Shown in pieces: positions 37,901-47,300 of a stretch of 64,000 nt of DNA; position 1 is the first letter of the stretch, and every line of letters starts with the position of its first letter. Under the pieces are notes generated by a model. It was not told the origin of the DNA, searched no databases, and saw only the letters and a list, made by a program, of their open reading frames with translations. The translations under genes and the position numbers were made by a program. Source of the DNA: Hetaerina americana (taxonomy: Eukaryota; Arthropoda; Insecta; Odonata; Calopterygidae); the NCBI GenBank assembly GCA_022747635.1, contig JAKTNV010000060.1:2583872-2647871 (forward strand), in the 5' to 3' direction.

Positions 37901-40900
37901 CCAACTGGTGAGCTCAGTTGACGAATTCGTGAGGAACGATCGGCGCGTCACAATTGATGACATCTGTGAGCATTTTCCCAATGTTTCTCGAACAATTGTT
38001 CATGAAATTGTTAAACACCATCTGCATTATGCAAAAATTTGTGCAAGATGGGTCCCTCGCGTATCTCAATGAGCTGGCGGCGAAGGACTATGCAGCAGGA
38101 ATACAGAAACTTGTCACACGTTATGACAAATGCCTTAATTTGCTTGGAGATTATGTTGAGAAGTAGTTTAAAGTATCCTCTTTCAAATAAAATTTTTTAT
38201 GTTTGTTAATATTTACTTTTGTGTCTTTATTTCACGAACAGGTACTACTTTCCGGATGACCCTCGTATATGGTTACAATAGAACATAAATAAAATTGGGA
38301 ACAAAAAAAGGATTTCAAAAACTGCATACAACACTGCCAGAAGAGTAAATTGGAAGAGGACAAGAAAACCATTGATCAACGACAAGATAATTAAGAAGAT
38401 TGATGCATAAAGACATGGAACTTGATCACAGAAACACACAGAGAGGAAGTACCTTGGCTTGAAGATTTCATCCAATCAGTATTAGTACCAATTCCAAAAT
38501 AGGGAAAGGCAGCCACATGAGGGTTATCTGAAAAGTTCTAGACCATAGGCCAATTACCATATCATTTACACTGGTTAGATTGAGTAGGTGCCTTCCATCA
38601 TTATCGGGCTATGCACCAGACCACCCACACTTATTTTACATAGGCATCATTCATCTCACAATTCATTCTTCTACATGCATACCCAGACGACACCCTTTTG
38701 TAGTGTGCTTACACTTGTTAGATAAGTGATACCTATGAAAAATGACTATGGATGGTCGGATGCATAGCCTGCCAGCAATTCAGGGCCATTTGCTCCATAC
38801 AAGTGTTATTGATTCTAACAATAGCCCAATAGTATATTTCCATTGCAAGGTAATAAAGAGTTAAGTGGATTATATACAGAGAATCTAGAATGCTCAGTCA
38901 GAAGAATCAGGGTACCTTCAACTACCATTATTCTGATCCCTTACAATTCTTAGGAAAATATAGAAGGGACATTGTCACCCAGTCAGGCCTGTTTTTTTTC
39001 TTATCTCATGTTTGTTAACATTATAACTTAAATTTATTTTTTCCTTTAACACAGCTTCTACTTCCTAATTTGGTAGTTACTGTGTTCTACCCTGGGTTCT
39101 AACAAGCCAAGCTTCAGGTTGATAACACTGGTATGAATACTTCGAGCATTGGTTGAAGGACCTTTTCCTCAAAATTCAAATATTTGAAGAGCTAATGCTC
39201 CCTTATCTCCTATTATTCCAAGAAAGTTTATCTAGTAGACTATTTTTCTTTGAAAATTAGCCAATTTGGGATGAATTCCTTTGTAATTTGTAACAAGAAG
39301 ACAGGATATGTTCTAGATTTGTGGTGTACACAGGATCAACCTGAGTTTTTCTGCAGATAGCCCAGAAAAGCCAAGATTATGGTAATCTGAAGGTATTGTG
39401 TGTACTTGAATGACACTACAAAGGCCATGCACTGCATGTCAACACCTGCACCTAAGTTCATCACTATTCTCAGGGCTTTACGACAAAGCCACAAATTCAT
39501 GAGGAAGTAAGGAACAACAGGACGATATGTCAAAGACAGAAGGTACTAGCCGCAAGATGTCAGTACTATGCCATCAGCTAATATGCTACGAGTCAGTTAA
39601 ACAAGTTCTACCTTAAAAGAAATCTAGTGAAAAAGTATAAATCTTTTAATATGGATACCAAATACTTCTATTAATTGAAGCTGGAGACTGCATGAACTAC
39701 TCAAGAATATTTGCTAAGTGGCAGCGATTTCATGATAAGTCACAGGTTATAAGTCAAGATCAAAAAGATAGGTCTGGTATCAAGAGCAACAACGAGAGTG
39801 ACAGTCATGGAATTGACCCCAGTACTGCAATGTGGAAGGCAATGGAAAACCATCATATTAGACTTCTCCAAGAGATGCAGCCTGGTAGATATTTCTGAGA
39901 CAAAGCAGAGGACCAATTGGATCTCTTGAATTGGGGATGACAGGGAGTGAAAATTAGCCGCGTTGAAAAACTAACAGAAGAATTGAGGGCAGCAGGAAAC
40001 CAATCTTAGGACTAAAATACTAATAACACCTGAAGTCTTCTAGAGAATATCTTCATTACTATTAATGGTAAGGATTCAAAAACCCAAGGAATTCATTTCA
40101 GATTTGTTTTTGGAGCACAGGGTCTGTCCCAAAAATAGTCTTTTTCTCGTCATCTCTTTTGACTTGGGCATTATTCACAAAGAGCTCATGCCTCAAGGAA
40201 AGGCAATGTACAATAAGTTTAATGGGGTAGTCCTCAAAGGCTGTGGAATAGAGTGCGATGCACCAGGAATGATATCATTTCCCACCCCAGGCTGCACCAT
40301 GCCAATGCACCTTCCCACACTGTCTTCCTCGTGAAGTAGCCAGTACCTGGCCAAGCACAAGTTGGCAATGCTGCCCTACAGGCCTGATGTAGCATAGTTG
40401 GACTTCATGTTCCCAAAAATAAAAAGGAGCTTGAAAGGTAACCATTTTGGAATACTAGAAAACAATTAAAGAGTGCCTTAACACGAGGTTCCCATTGATG
40501 CCTTCCAGGAAGCATACCGTGACTGGCAAGAGGTGCTGGCATCAGTATGTCGATGCACAAGGGTGCTAATTAAGAGAATTTTTAGTAATTTGCATTTGGA
40601 GCTGAAAAATTCTATATAGTACTTATTTTTGGGACAGACCATGTATGCAATTTTTTGGCATAGTTACTGTATAAACTAACAGTTGATCCCTTACTCATTA
40701 TATAAGGGTTACTGGCATGCCAACCAAGGATCAAGGTGACCTCTGTCCAGTTTCCAAGGGAAGGATATGACCCCCACTGACCTGGGCACAAAAGGGTAAG
40801 AGCAGTCAACCTGAGAACACCCAACAACAGGGGAATATTGAGTTGCATGAAGTGCTGATCAAATACATATAAACATTTTTCTATTACAACTACTTGCTTA

Positions 40901-41467
40901 TTTTACCAAAATTAACTAGGCAAATCCTGTCACTGCGACTGAAATGGAGAACAGGAGGTGAGACAATTTAATTAATAATAAAAACAAAACACTGAGCCGC
41001 TTTCGTTAGTAAAATCAGTTCCGTCGTCAGCAGAAAATACAATTCATTACTCTGCCGAAGAAGGGCTAGTAAGAATGCCGAAGGGCAATGGCAAAGGCAC
41101 CGAAATATGAAATGGATTTTTTTTCCAAAAACACATTATTCGTTACCTTGCGAATAGGGTATTCTGAAAATCCTCCAAATGACTCTTTAAAAAAAGCGTT
41201 AGCATTTATAATTCCAGAATTAAAAATTTACTAATTTCCTCTTGGACGCAGTGTCAAGAGCCAAGTTTGACCTACGATGACACACGTGGCTGTATAGGGT
41301 CAAAATTAAGTTTATAGAAACTTGCAAAAAAAGGGCAAAATTATAATACATATTCTCACCTTCAGCATAACAAAACCATTCTTTCTCAGGGCAGAGCATT
41401 GCATGGGATATGTCACAGAAGCACCAGCATCTCCTGTTTCGAAATGGGTGTCATCAATATCAGCCAT
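22852..41467 (-). CDS. eIF5A: Translation factor eIF5A (4 coding exons)
   Basis: Encodes a 160-residue eIF5A, the small factor that binds the ribosome E site, helps peptide-bond formation on difficult sequences such as polyproline, and assists termination. Coding exons on the minus strand: 41467-41360, 34772-34605, 30215-30081 and 22923-22852. Every junction is GT..AG and phase 0. The product starts [20 protein letters not shown], has the hypusine loop [12 protein letters not shown] with the modified lysine at about residue 52, continues [20 protein letters not shown], and ends in TNTALDK. Length and sequence match the family throughout, so it should be functional. Introns of 6.6, 4.4 and 7.2 kb hold RTE, mariner, PLE and LINE relics. 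A non-coding 5' exon precedes it. Confidence 0.95.
23540..23945 (-). pseudogene. mariner transposase C-terminal fragment
   Basis: Minus-strand reading begins near 23945 with [18 protein letters not shown]. It continues through a frame change to [19 protein letters not shown], then [19 protein letters not shown] and a GYNVEK end. These match the region after the second catalytic Asp and the C-terminus of Mos1/mellifera-type mariner transposases. It lies within eIF5A intron 4 (22924-30080). Confidence 0.75.
24010..24166 (-). mobile_element. tRNA-derived SINE head (minus)
   Basis: On the minus strand the head starts near 24160 with an A box (GGTAGCGGGGTAACG at 24154-24140) and a B box (GGCTCGATTCCCACC at 24112-24098), spaced as in a tRNA. 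The body continues to about 24010. It has a different tRNA-like head from the 18-kb SINE. Confidence 0.65.
24300..25040 (-). pseudogene. RTE-like LINE 5' pieces
   Basis: The minus strand reproduces, with gaps, the endonuclease-to-RT linker of the 11-13 kb RTE (compare ECKKGRS and TKRDAMRN with KKGRSMLTVRD near 11940). Upstream (24865-25040) is a block on internal splicing-like 'ATG..GCCTCTCACTGCCAGGCATGAC' text that is also found near 51440, probably the 5' UTR of the family. It has many stops and is inactive. Confidence 0.55.
25041..26290. other. No gene recognised (intron of eIF5A)
   Basis: Intronic AT-rich DNA. The block at 25368-25389 (TTGAGCCGGGAAGAATTGAA) matches the terminal PLE block at 10985-11005, so a PLE end may lie here. 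The open frame at 25811-26086 has no recognised motif. Confidence 0.4.
26300..26590 (+). pseudogene. RTE-like LINE endonuclease start
   Basis: A plus-strand frame reads [20 protein letters not shown], then a decayed [13 protein letters not shown]. It corresponds to the '[17 protein letters not shown]...CEVRW' beginning of RTE endonucleases. It breaks off within about 250 bp. Confidence 0.6.
26591..28130. other. No gene recognised (intron of eIF5A)
   Basis: Intronic AT-rich DNA. Short open frames at 27369-27623 and 27740-27949 have no motif that I recognise. Confidence 0.4.
28140..29632 (+). pseudogene. CR1/Jockey-like LINE with 3' end
   Basis: A plus-strand relic. Near 28155-28270 it reads [14 protein letters not shown] and IEKAF. 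The RT core at 28397-28753 reads [34 protein letters not shown], then LLYADDTI with the catalytic YADD. At 28930-29208 a segment has [10 protein letters not shown] and the typical [18 protein letters not shown] block. The 3' end has CTGGTCAAATAAAATG and a (TTA)n tail at about 29600-29632. The 5' part is truncated, as usual for LINEs, and there are stops. Confidence 0.85.
29633..30080. other. eIF5A intronic spacer
   Basis: AT-rich, with a TATATA/AATATATTA-rich stretch at about 29786-29835. Nothing else seen. Confidence 0.5.
30081..30215 (-). CDS. eIF5A: eIF5A coding exon 3
   Basis: 45 codons, acceptor TTTTTCAG and donor GTAAGT. It encodes [20 protein letters not shown] through FEAGKELL, the start and middle of the C-terminal OB-fold domain. 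Confidence 0.95.
30891..30975. repeat. Perfect 30-bp inverted repeat
   Basis: Arms 30891-30920 and 30946-30975 are exact reverse complements around a 25-nt loop. It lies in eIF5A intron 3 (30216-34604) and would form a stable hairpin in the pre-mRNA. It may be another element-end palindrome, but no hammerhead core is visible. Confidence 0.9.
31585..32120 (+). pseudogene. mariner transposase relic
   Basis: It begins MEKNKE(stop)[17 protein letters not shown] near 31585, the usual mariner N-terminus. It continues with [20 protein letters not shown] near 31860. Near 31960-32100 it reads [20 protein letters not shown] and [16 protein letters not shown], which contains the first catalytic Asp context (DETW). 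Sequence after KNCKTVLF at about 32110 no longer matches. It lies in an eIF5A intron. Confidence 0.8.
32121..33551. other. No gene recognised (intron of eIF5A)
   Basis: AT-rich intronic sequence. Parts of 32121-32600 may be eroded mariner tail, but no frame can be supported. Confidence 0.4.
33552..33770 (-). other. Unrecognised coding-like open frame beside PLE tail
   Basis: The minus-strand frame directly continues the PLE terminal block ([10 protein letters not shown]) and runs on through [20 protein letters not shown] then [20 protein letters not shown] to a stop at 33552. Its composition looks protein-like rather than random AT-rich sequence. I do not recognise a family. It could be the N-terminal part of a PLE ORF or a captured fragment. 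No splice sites tie it to eIF5A. Confidence 0.35.
33856..33896 (-). ncRNA. Hammerhead-like motif (PLE, minus arm)
   Basis: Stem I GGTAC with GTGCC (one G-U pair), core CTGATGA, stem II TGCCG-CAAGT-CGGT, GAAA, minimal stem III CGCG, and cleavage triplet GTC. It is the best-preserved core in the window, and its stem I 5' strand overlaps that of the plus-strand copy. Confidence 0.7.
33891..33931 (+). ncRNA. Hammerhead-like motif (PLE, plus arm)
   Basis: GGTAC (33891-33895) pairs with GTGCC (33927-33931). The core CTGATGA is at 33896-33902, stem II at 33903-33916, and GAAA at 33917-33920. Stem III reads CGCA, so its C-G closing pair is lost. Predicted cleavage is after 33926 (ATC). It mirrors the minus-strand copy. 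Confidence 0.65.
34605..34772 (-). CDS. eIF5A: eIF5A coding exon 2
   Basis: 56 codons between an acceptor ..TTACAG and a donor GTAAC. It encodes [20 protein letters not shown] and the rest of the N-terminal SH3-like domain, ending ..KREDYQ. It carries the hypusination site. The position after MLK is Ser here, where Gly is common in the family. Confidence 0.95.
34773..37059. other. eIF5A intron 2, unassigned part
   Basis: AT-rich intronic DNA between exon 2 and the RTE/mariner composite. Open frames at 34850-35451 and 36714-36947 carry no recognised motif. Confidence 0.45.
37513..38265 (+). mobile_element. mariner deletion derivative with intact TIRs
   Basis: 753 bp flanked by TA target duplications (37511-37512 and 38266-38267). 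The terminal inverted repeats are about 33 bp with one mismatch, starting CGAGGGTCATCCGGAAAGTA. Inside are the transposase N-terminus and C-terminus with the catalytic core deleted. The TIRs and TSD are nearly perfect, so it is a young, non-autonomous copy that could be mobilised by a full-length relative. Confidence 0.93.
37674..38072 (+). pseudogene. mariner transposase DNA-binding domain, truncated ORF
   Basis: An uninterrupted 132-codon frame from ATG 37674 to a TGA at 38070-38072. It has both helix-turn-helix modules: [20 protein letters not shown] and [10 protein letters not shown] in the first, then [20 protein letters not shown] and CARWVPR at the end of the second. The frame then runs into the deletion. 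The C-terminal end ([20 protein letters not shown] ..YVEK, to 38166) follows in another frame. The DDD catalytic triad is absent. If expressed, it could bind TIRs without cutting. Confidence 0.85.
38621..39689. other. No gene recognised (intron of eIF5A)
   Basis: AT-rich intronic DNA with no supported element. Confidence 0.45.
39690..40060 (+). pseudogene. Possible mariner N-terminal trace
   Basis: The frame reading [20 protein letters not shown] then [14 protein letters not shown] resembles the 'WYKRFHDGR..V.DDQRSGRP' block of mariner transposases. It lies just before the TIR-bounded mariner at 40121. Weak, from similarity by eye only. Confidence 0.35.
40121..40640 (+). mobile_element. mariner deletion derivative, GGTCTGTCCC TIRs
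   Basis: Inverted 17-bp ends GGTCTGTCCCAAAAATA (40121-40137 and 40624-40640). Inside, short frames match mariner pieces: [20 protein letters not shown] near 40159-40220, the REVAS/LPREV region near 40330, then [16 protein letters not shown] text near 40410-40440 and a YVDAQGC end near 40550. Large parts are missing and frames are broken. No clear TA duplication is visible at these borders. Confidence 0.75.
40641..41359. other. eIF5A intron 2, 5' part
   Basis: Intronic AT-rich sequence up to the exon 1 donor. Nothing recognised. Confidence 0.5.
41360..41467 (-). CDS. eIF5A: eIF5A coding exon 1
   Basis: 36 codons, ATG at 41467-41465, ending ..GFVMLK at the donor GTGAG. It encodes the N-terminal tail and the first strand of the hypusine domain. 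The exon continues upstream as 5' UTR to an acceptor (TTTTCAG) with the exon starting at 41508. Confidence 0.93.
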
Positions 41468-42110
41468 GACCAGTCGATAAAGGAACGCAGACAGGAGTCA
41501 AAGGTCAGCTGAAAATTTCACACATGTTAGTAGCAAGAGAAAATACGCCGAGGAAAATGTAATGCGACTAATAAGCTATCACTTCGTTATATTTATCGTG
41601 ATAAAATTTTCCGCAAAATAAAAGGGCATCGCATACGAAAACAATTCTAAAACATGCTTAGTCTAGTTTAAATTACCAGAGTTAACCGCCTAAATCCTAA
41701 ACGCTTTTACTTTCAATGATAGTGTAATAGAGTGAATGATAACACAATTAACTTTTAATTAAGCACTAGTTATATCAATGACATCACAAATATATGCACA
41801 GTACACATGGGTTCATCAAACGTCACACTAAAAAGACATGATATGCTACAAACATTGAATGCCGGCACTAAGGCCTAACCCGACTTGAATTAAGGATATC
41901 GTAATATTGACAAAGAAACTCGTGTTCTTAACCTTTCTTTGCTTATGATTAATATTATCTACAATAATTACTTATTTCTTATTCAAATCTAAGAACGAAC
42001 GACACGATGCTTCCAAATAGCTGCCTACGGTAAGTTTACATTCCACTAACGAGGGTTTAAAGGCATAGGAAATCAACTCTCTAACACATATAAAATACAA
42101 ATAATCTTAC

Positions 42111-42260
42111 CTCTATAAGTGATTCAAGGGTCAGAATTGGAATACAATTAAAACCTAAATATATTTAAATTACACTGACATTCGACAGGTACGTGTTGTC
42201 TAGCAAGACGAATTCCTACGCATGCGCTTCTCAATTCTCACTCCATTACCTCCTGGAGGG
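42111..42260 (-). promoter_or_regulatory. eIF5A non-coding 5' exon and core promoter region
   Basis: A donor GAG|GTAAGA at 42111/42110 matches the acceptor before 41508, giving a 602-bp 5' UTR intron. The sequence just upstream (about 42190-42260) is richer in C/G than its surroundings and holds pyrimidine-rich stretches. The transcription start is not determined, and I see no convincing TATA box. Confidence 0.5.
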
Positions 42261-44389
42261 GTCTCCAAAATGGCCTCCTAATGCAACTTAAGACAGTATG
42301 CAGCGTTTCCTATTTCCATTTTAAAAATCTATTCGCAATTCTAGGCCCCTTTCCATGTGCCTCTCAACTACTCCTGCAACTATGGCATTAAAAAATTTTT
42401 GTGCGTTATGTAGAAAAGTTCCATTTTTCCTTGAGTATTATATTTTCTACCCAATAATTTACGGCCCATGTTATTTTGGATCGCGCGATAGCAAATTCTG
42501 TAATGCGCAAACGCATTTTTCGAAACTGGCATTGCCCATAAGAGTTTGAGAAGGCATAATTGTTACTTGTGAAGGTCGTCCGCGAACTTGGCATTCGGCT
42601 CATTTTATATTAGATTTTGAAATGGATTTAAAATGTTTAAGGACTAGCACAAAAATATTGAGACATTCAATTAATTTAACTACATATTACATGTAGGATT
42701 TAATTGGTTTCCCTGTTGTACCTTACGGGCCCGTGTCCTATCATTATCGACTGGGTTTTTCAATAAGAAAATATATAAGCTTTTGTTAAAATGTTTTTAT
42801 GGTCTCTGTTTATAAACCACCAAGGTGGTCCGATGTCTACTTGCGAGTAGACTTTCAGGGCAAGATTACGCTCGGTGTCATTACGGTGTATGGGCAAAAC
42901 GTGATCATTTCTAAGTTGATGAAAAGGGTATTTGGATCATAATTTATGAATGTATAGTATACATTGCAACTCAAGGCCAATTAAATCAGATATGTTGGTC
43001 TTTTCATAACTTCATACGAAGCCAAACACGAATGGATGATTTGCTAGGTCTACCTTCTCACAACAGGCGCTTGTACCTATTGGGGGAGTTGAATTATGCC
43101 ATAGGATTAGACCCTAACGAGGCAATGTCCTAAAGGGAAATACTAAAATCAGGATTACATGTGCAAGTTGTTACCTAACATCACATTGCAGTACTTTTCA
43201 AAGAAGAGTGGCAGTGACCCGATTGCTTGCATCATGCAATCCTAGAGAAAGCTGCTACTGCAATGAGATGTTTCGTAGATCAGCCTGAAATGTTGCAAGA
43301 GAACATCAAGAATGATTTTTTCATTAAGGGGCCTTAGAGAATGTGAAAACATTACTGCATAGGTTGAAAACGAGCTGCTTGCAATTCACAAAATTTTACA
43401 ATTTTATTGATGACTCCCAGTATAAGTACAGGCTGATCACATGCCACTTGCTACCATGATGAAACTAAAACGCAAATATCGAGGATAGGGTTTGTGTGTC
43501 TTCAGCACTTGTGGCTGAAATGCCGATTCTATGCGCTTAATATTTACTATACCCCATGCAAGAATTTCAATCTTGTTCACACTTGAAAGATTAAGGGGAG
43601 GTAGACCTATGGGTTGATGGTTCATACTCAGGTATTCACCAATTCCAAAGGAGAGAAAAGGTTTAATTTCAGAAAGAAAGGATTGCATTATCAGGAAAGT
43701 ATTTGAAGTTTTTTTTAAAGGATGGCCCACCTATACGAAGGTTGGCATGGAATGACAGCCTTTCACAAGTGTGAGGAAAAATTGCATGTTGAAGGACCAA
43801 CTATCTTTCTTGAGAGTAAATTTGAGGTCATAGGTCTAGTCTCACAACATGATGGCTACTAAGATGTACATAAGACTCGAGTTAAGACAAGCGGTTGTTT
43901 TATTAGACTTAAATGACTTTGCAGTAGGAATGAAATTTAGGCATAGGAAGACATGTAAAAATTTCAAATCATTGAATTCAAAGCAAGGCTGGGTGATAAT
44001 TCATGAGAGCAAACTGATTCTATACATCTCATGGGGCATAAAGCAAGATATGTTTTGACAGACAAGACTAAATTTTAATTTAATACTAATACTTCAAGTT
44101 TCAAGGTTACGAGGAGCATGTCTCATTCTTTTGGCACAGAATAAAGAGCGAACATAAGCATGTTAAGGAACCCATCGGTTAATGTACTACATATAATATT
44201 TATAAAATATCAAATTTGTCAGTACATAATATCTCATTTTAAATTAATACTTAGGAAAAAGAACTCATTGCTTGAGGATGATGTTAATAATTCCCTTGCA
44301 CTCTTAGGAGACTGATTCACAAAAAAGCAATAAATTTTGAAAAAAACCATATGAAATTAAACCATAAAAAGAAACCTCTAACAGGGGCC
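42261..44389. other. Intergenic, no gene recognised
   Basis: Between the eIF5A start and the LINE relics. Open frames at 43437-43730 (minus) and 43849-44058 (plus) show no motif or splice structure. Confidence 0.45.
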
Positions 44390-45292
44390 TTTACATCAAA
44401 GATAATCTTCTGTAGAAAGTTGGCAGTACCATCTTTTTAGATTGAATAATTAATGAAAGCATAAACTGGGATGAACACATTAGGCATTTATGCAGCAAGC
44501 TTTCTTATGCCTTAAGAAGCCTAGCAAAGGTTGTAGATCAAGCAGTTTTATAAACAGCCTACTTCAGTTATTTCCGATCTCTAGTGTACCATGAAATTAT
44601 CTGTTGGGGGTCTGCTATGGGTGTTCAGAACATATTTATCATGCCAAAAGGAGTAATTAGATGTGGCCAAAATTCTAAAAAGCTAATAATGTAGATCTCA
44701 TTTTATAAATCTTGGAATCTTACATGTAACTTGTTGGTACACATGTATGTGCGCATGTTCAAGAAAATTTGTCTATTTCAAAAAAATTAGAGTATCCATT
44801 GTTATCCCATAAGACAAAGACAGAAGGAACCTGCAATTCATTACGGGAATATAAGAACTAAAGCATTGGAATTAGGACCCAAAGAAATGGGCATCAGATT
44901 ATATAACAAACTACCCAAAATTATCAAGGATACTGCTGCATTCAAGCATAAATTAAAAAGATATCTACAGCGCAATATGTTCTACTCAGTTGACAAATAT
45001 CTCAACAATATTCCCGACCAGTAAGTTCATACTTTTAGTTTCTAGCAATGGCCATGGTCTGATTCATGTTGGTGATCAATGATTTTTCTGAATTTGAAAT
45101 AGCATGTTACAGCCAATGTTCATGGGCTTGTGCCAAACATTTATGTAACTATGAGCATCATTTCTTTTATGTATCTTAATTGAGCCTGTCTTTGCTCCTT
45201 TTTAACATGCCTTATATTATGTACATACACCACCTACCTGGTATTTTTGTATTGTGATCTCTGGGCAAATAAAAAGCAATAATAATACAGCA
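44390..45292 (+). pseudogene. CR1/Jockey-like LINE 3' half
   Basis: Near 44440-44650 the plus strand reads INESINWDEHIRHLCSKLSY, LRSLAKVVDQ and YFRSLVYHEIICWGSAMG, the region after YADD in CR1/Jockey-like LINEs. Decayed tail frames follow, and the family 3' end (CACCTACCTGGTATTTTTG, CTGGGCAAATAAAAAGC, then AATAAT repeats) closes it at about 45217-45292. Confidence 0.75.
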
Positions 45293-45599
45293 TTCCACTT
45301 CTTTGTTTCAAAAAGGATCCCTATGTGCTGGTATTAAAATTTTTTACCAGCAGGCATAAAATATAGCAACTCATATCAGGTGTAAAAATTAAATTTTTAA
45401 ATCAAGAATTGTTTGTAGGACCTTAATGAATATTTTCCATCAAGGTATCACAAGCGTTAATTTTATTATTATCATTTTTCATGTACACATATGTATGCAT
45501 TGTTTTGTTCTTGTGTGCCATATCTTATTTATAAGCGCATTAACATATATACAAATTCAAAGGAATAATAATGTTCATAAAATATAAGAGTATTAAAGA

Positions 45600-46512
45600 T
45601 TTAAAAAACACAATTCCCTACATTGGCTCTTTCTATGTACTCTAGGATGCTATCAAAAACATTTAAAAAGAAATTTTTCAACATTTTTTTGAATTTATTT
45701 TCTTGGGGGAGTATTCGTTTGAACTCTTCAGGAAGTTGATTAAACAGCAGTCTTCCTGAAACTTCTGGGGTTTTTTGTAGTGCTGCTACTCTGCAATGGC
45801 CATTATGAAGATAATCCTTACCCCTGGTGTCGTACTTGTAAACATCCCTATTTTTGACCAGTGAAGGGGTTTTGGTGCAGGCATACAAAATCACATTATA
45901 CACATAGATACAGGGAATGGTCATGATTTTGTGACATTTGAAGTACTCCCTGCAGGATTTTTTTGCGTTTCGTTTAAATATAACCCTTAATGCCAGTTTT
46001 TGAAGTGTGAGTATTCTATTGATGTTTCCATGTGCTGAGCTTCCCCAGCAGACGATGCCATATCGAGCTATGGACTTAAATATACCCTGGTATACTGGGA
46101 TTAATATTTCTGTGTTACAATAGTTGGCAAGATTTTTTTAAAGGAATAGGGCTTAACATAATTTTTTACCACATTTTTCCATTTGAAATCTCCAGCTTAA
46201 CTTGCTGTCTATTTCTAAACCCAATAAGGTGGTATGTTCTAATTCAGATATCAATTGGTTTACTATTTCTACAGAAATATTTGACTGAAGGTCTCTATTA
46301 CTAAATACCAAGTATACTGTTTCTCTTGCATTTAGTTGTAAATTATTTACATGCAGCCATTGAGCGACTGAATTCACCATAGCATACATATCTATTTCTA
46401 ATTGAGATGATTTAGTATGACCTGGTATTAGACTTATGTCATCTGCATGGAGCAACATGTAATTATTCTCTGGAGAGATTATGGCTTTTTCAATGTCATT
46501 CATTGAAATTCA
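45600..46512 (-). pseudogene. CR1/Jockey-like LINE RT fragment
   Basis: Minus-strand 46503-46153 reads MNDIEKAIISPENNYMLLHA then DDISLIPG (RT motif C as HADD rather than YADD), then NSVAQWLHVNNLQLNARETV and LGLEIDSKLSW. After a gap, 45924-45601 reads NRDVYKYDTRGKDYL, LFNQLPEEFK and a C-terminal end. It faces the plus-strand LINE relic immediately to its left (44390-45292). Confidence 0.8.
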
Positions 46513-46839
46513 ATGAGCACTTCAAGATGAGTACACACTGATGTTATAAATGTTCTTGGAACCCTTAGCACCTGCTGTTAAGAGTAGGTTAATGCTGATG
46601 ACATGTTTATATCCACCCTTCCCTGAACTCTCAACTCCTGACAAATTACCCACCTATCCCCAATGGTGCAAATGACCTTAGCTGTCAGTTACCTTCCCTA
46701 ATTAATATTAATGCTGCATCAATGATCAGTGACAGGAATTTTAAAAACCATATGTATCTCATGAGAATAGAAACGATTTAACATATCAAGAATATATTTA
46801 ATTTTCCTCATTGTGAGTGTTGTGATAAGTTGTGTTTGA

Positions 46840-47300
46840 AGTATACTTCACTTCGTGGAATTGCTTTATGTCCATATTAGATGAGTTTATAATTTCTGAC
46901 ACACCTTATTTTACGGCACAATGCATTTCACTGACTTGCGGCATCATCAGTTATATATACAGCTGCAAAATGAATACCCTCTGGACAAAGGAGAGGGGAG
47001 AAGTTAGAGGTGGAGGGTTGGTTTTCCAGGACTTCAGTCGGTGGTCAAGGTTTTCCAATTAAGGGAAGGAGAGGCAGTGGCACCTTGCTTATGACTAAGC
47101 TTTGGGTTTGGTCCGGTGAAGAGAGGGGGTGGGGGTTAGGGCTGGTCAGGTATATAGAACTGTTGCATTTGTTTACCCTTGAGGAGAGGGGTAGCTATGG
47201 AGTTGGAGTGGAAGGTAGGTTGGGGAATTTTCTTGAGGTAAAAGTCGGTGGTTAAGGTTTATTCAGGTAAAAGAAAACAAAACGGAAGTGGTGCCTTTGG
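46840..47300 (-). mobile_element. PLE 3' UTR and tail (minus)
   Basis: On the minus strand a C/T-rich PLE-like 3' UTR (47300-46980) resembles those at 10726-10850 and 59220-59400. It is followed by a hammerhead-like tail (46950-46915), a run of A/T, and the terminal block GCAATTCCACGAAGTGAA (46864-46847). No RT remains. Confidence 0.65.
46915..46950 (-). ncRNA. Hammerhead-like motif, degenerate
   Basis: Core CTGATGA, stem II TGCCG-CAAGT-CAGT, GAAA, TGCA, then TT|GTGCC. The upstream stem I strand does not match GTGCC and stem III is weak, so activity is unlikely. It is a sequence homologue of the 33.9-kb pair. Confidence 0.5.

Larger units (their letters stand above)
37060..38620 (+). pseudogene. 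RTE LINE relic split by a mariner
   Basis: Before the mariner (37075-37260) the plus strand reads [16 protein letters not shown] and [15 protein letters not shown], the endonuclease region parallel to NYGLGTRNDRGEK near 12690. After it (38268-38470) comes a segment parallel to the TRKPWITDE linker, and near 38480-38560 a trace of LVPIPK.GKA. The order is continuous across the insertion, so the mariner at 37513-38265 jumped into an existing RTE copy. Confidence 0.7.

Noticed and set aside
40119..40642. TA target duplication for the 40.1-kb mariner
   Set aside because: The bases next to the inferred TIRs do not form matching TA pairs, so either the ends are slightly eroded or the true borders lie a few bases out.
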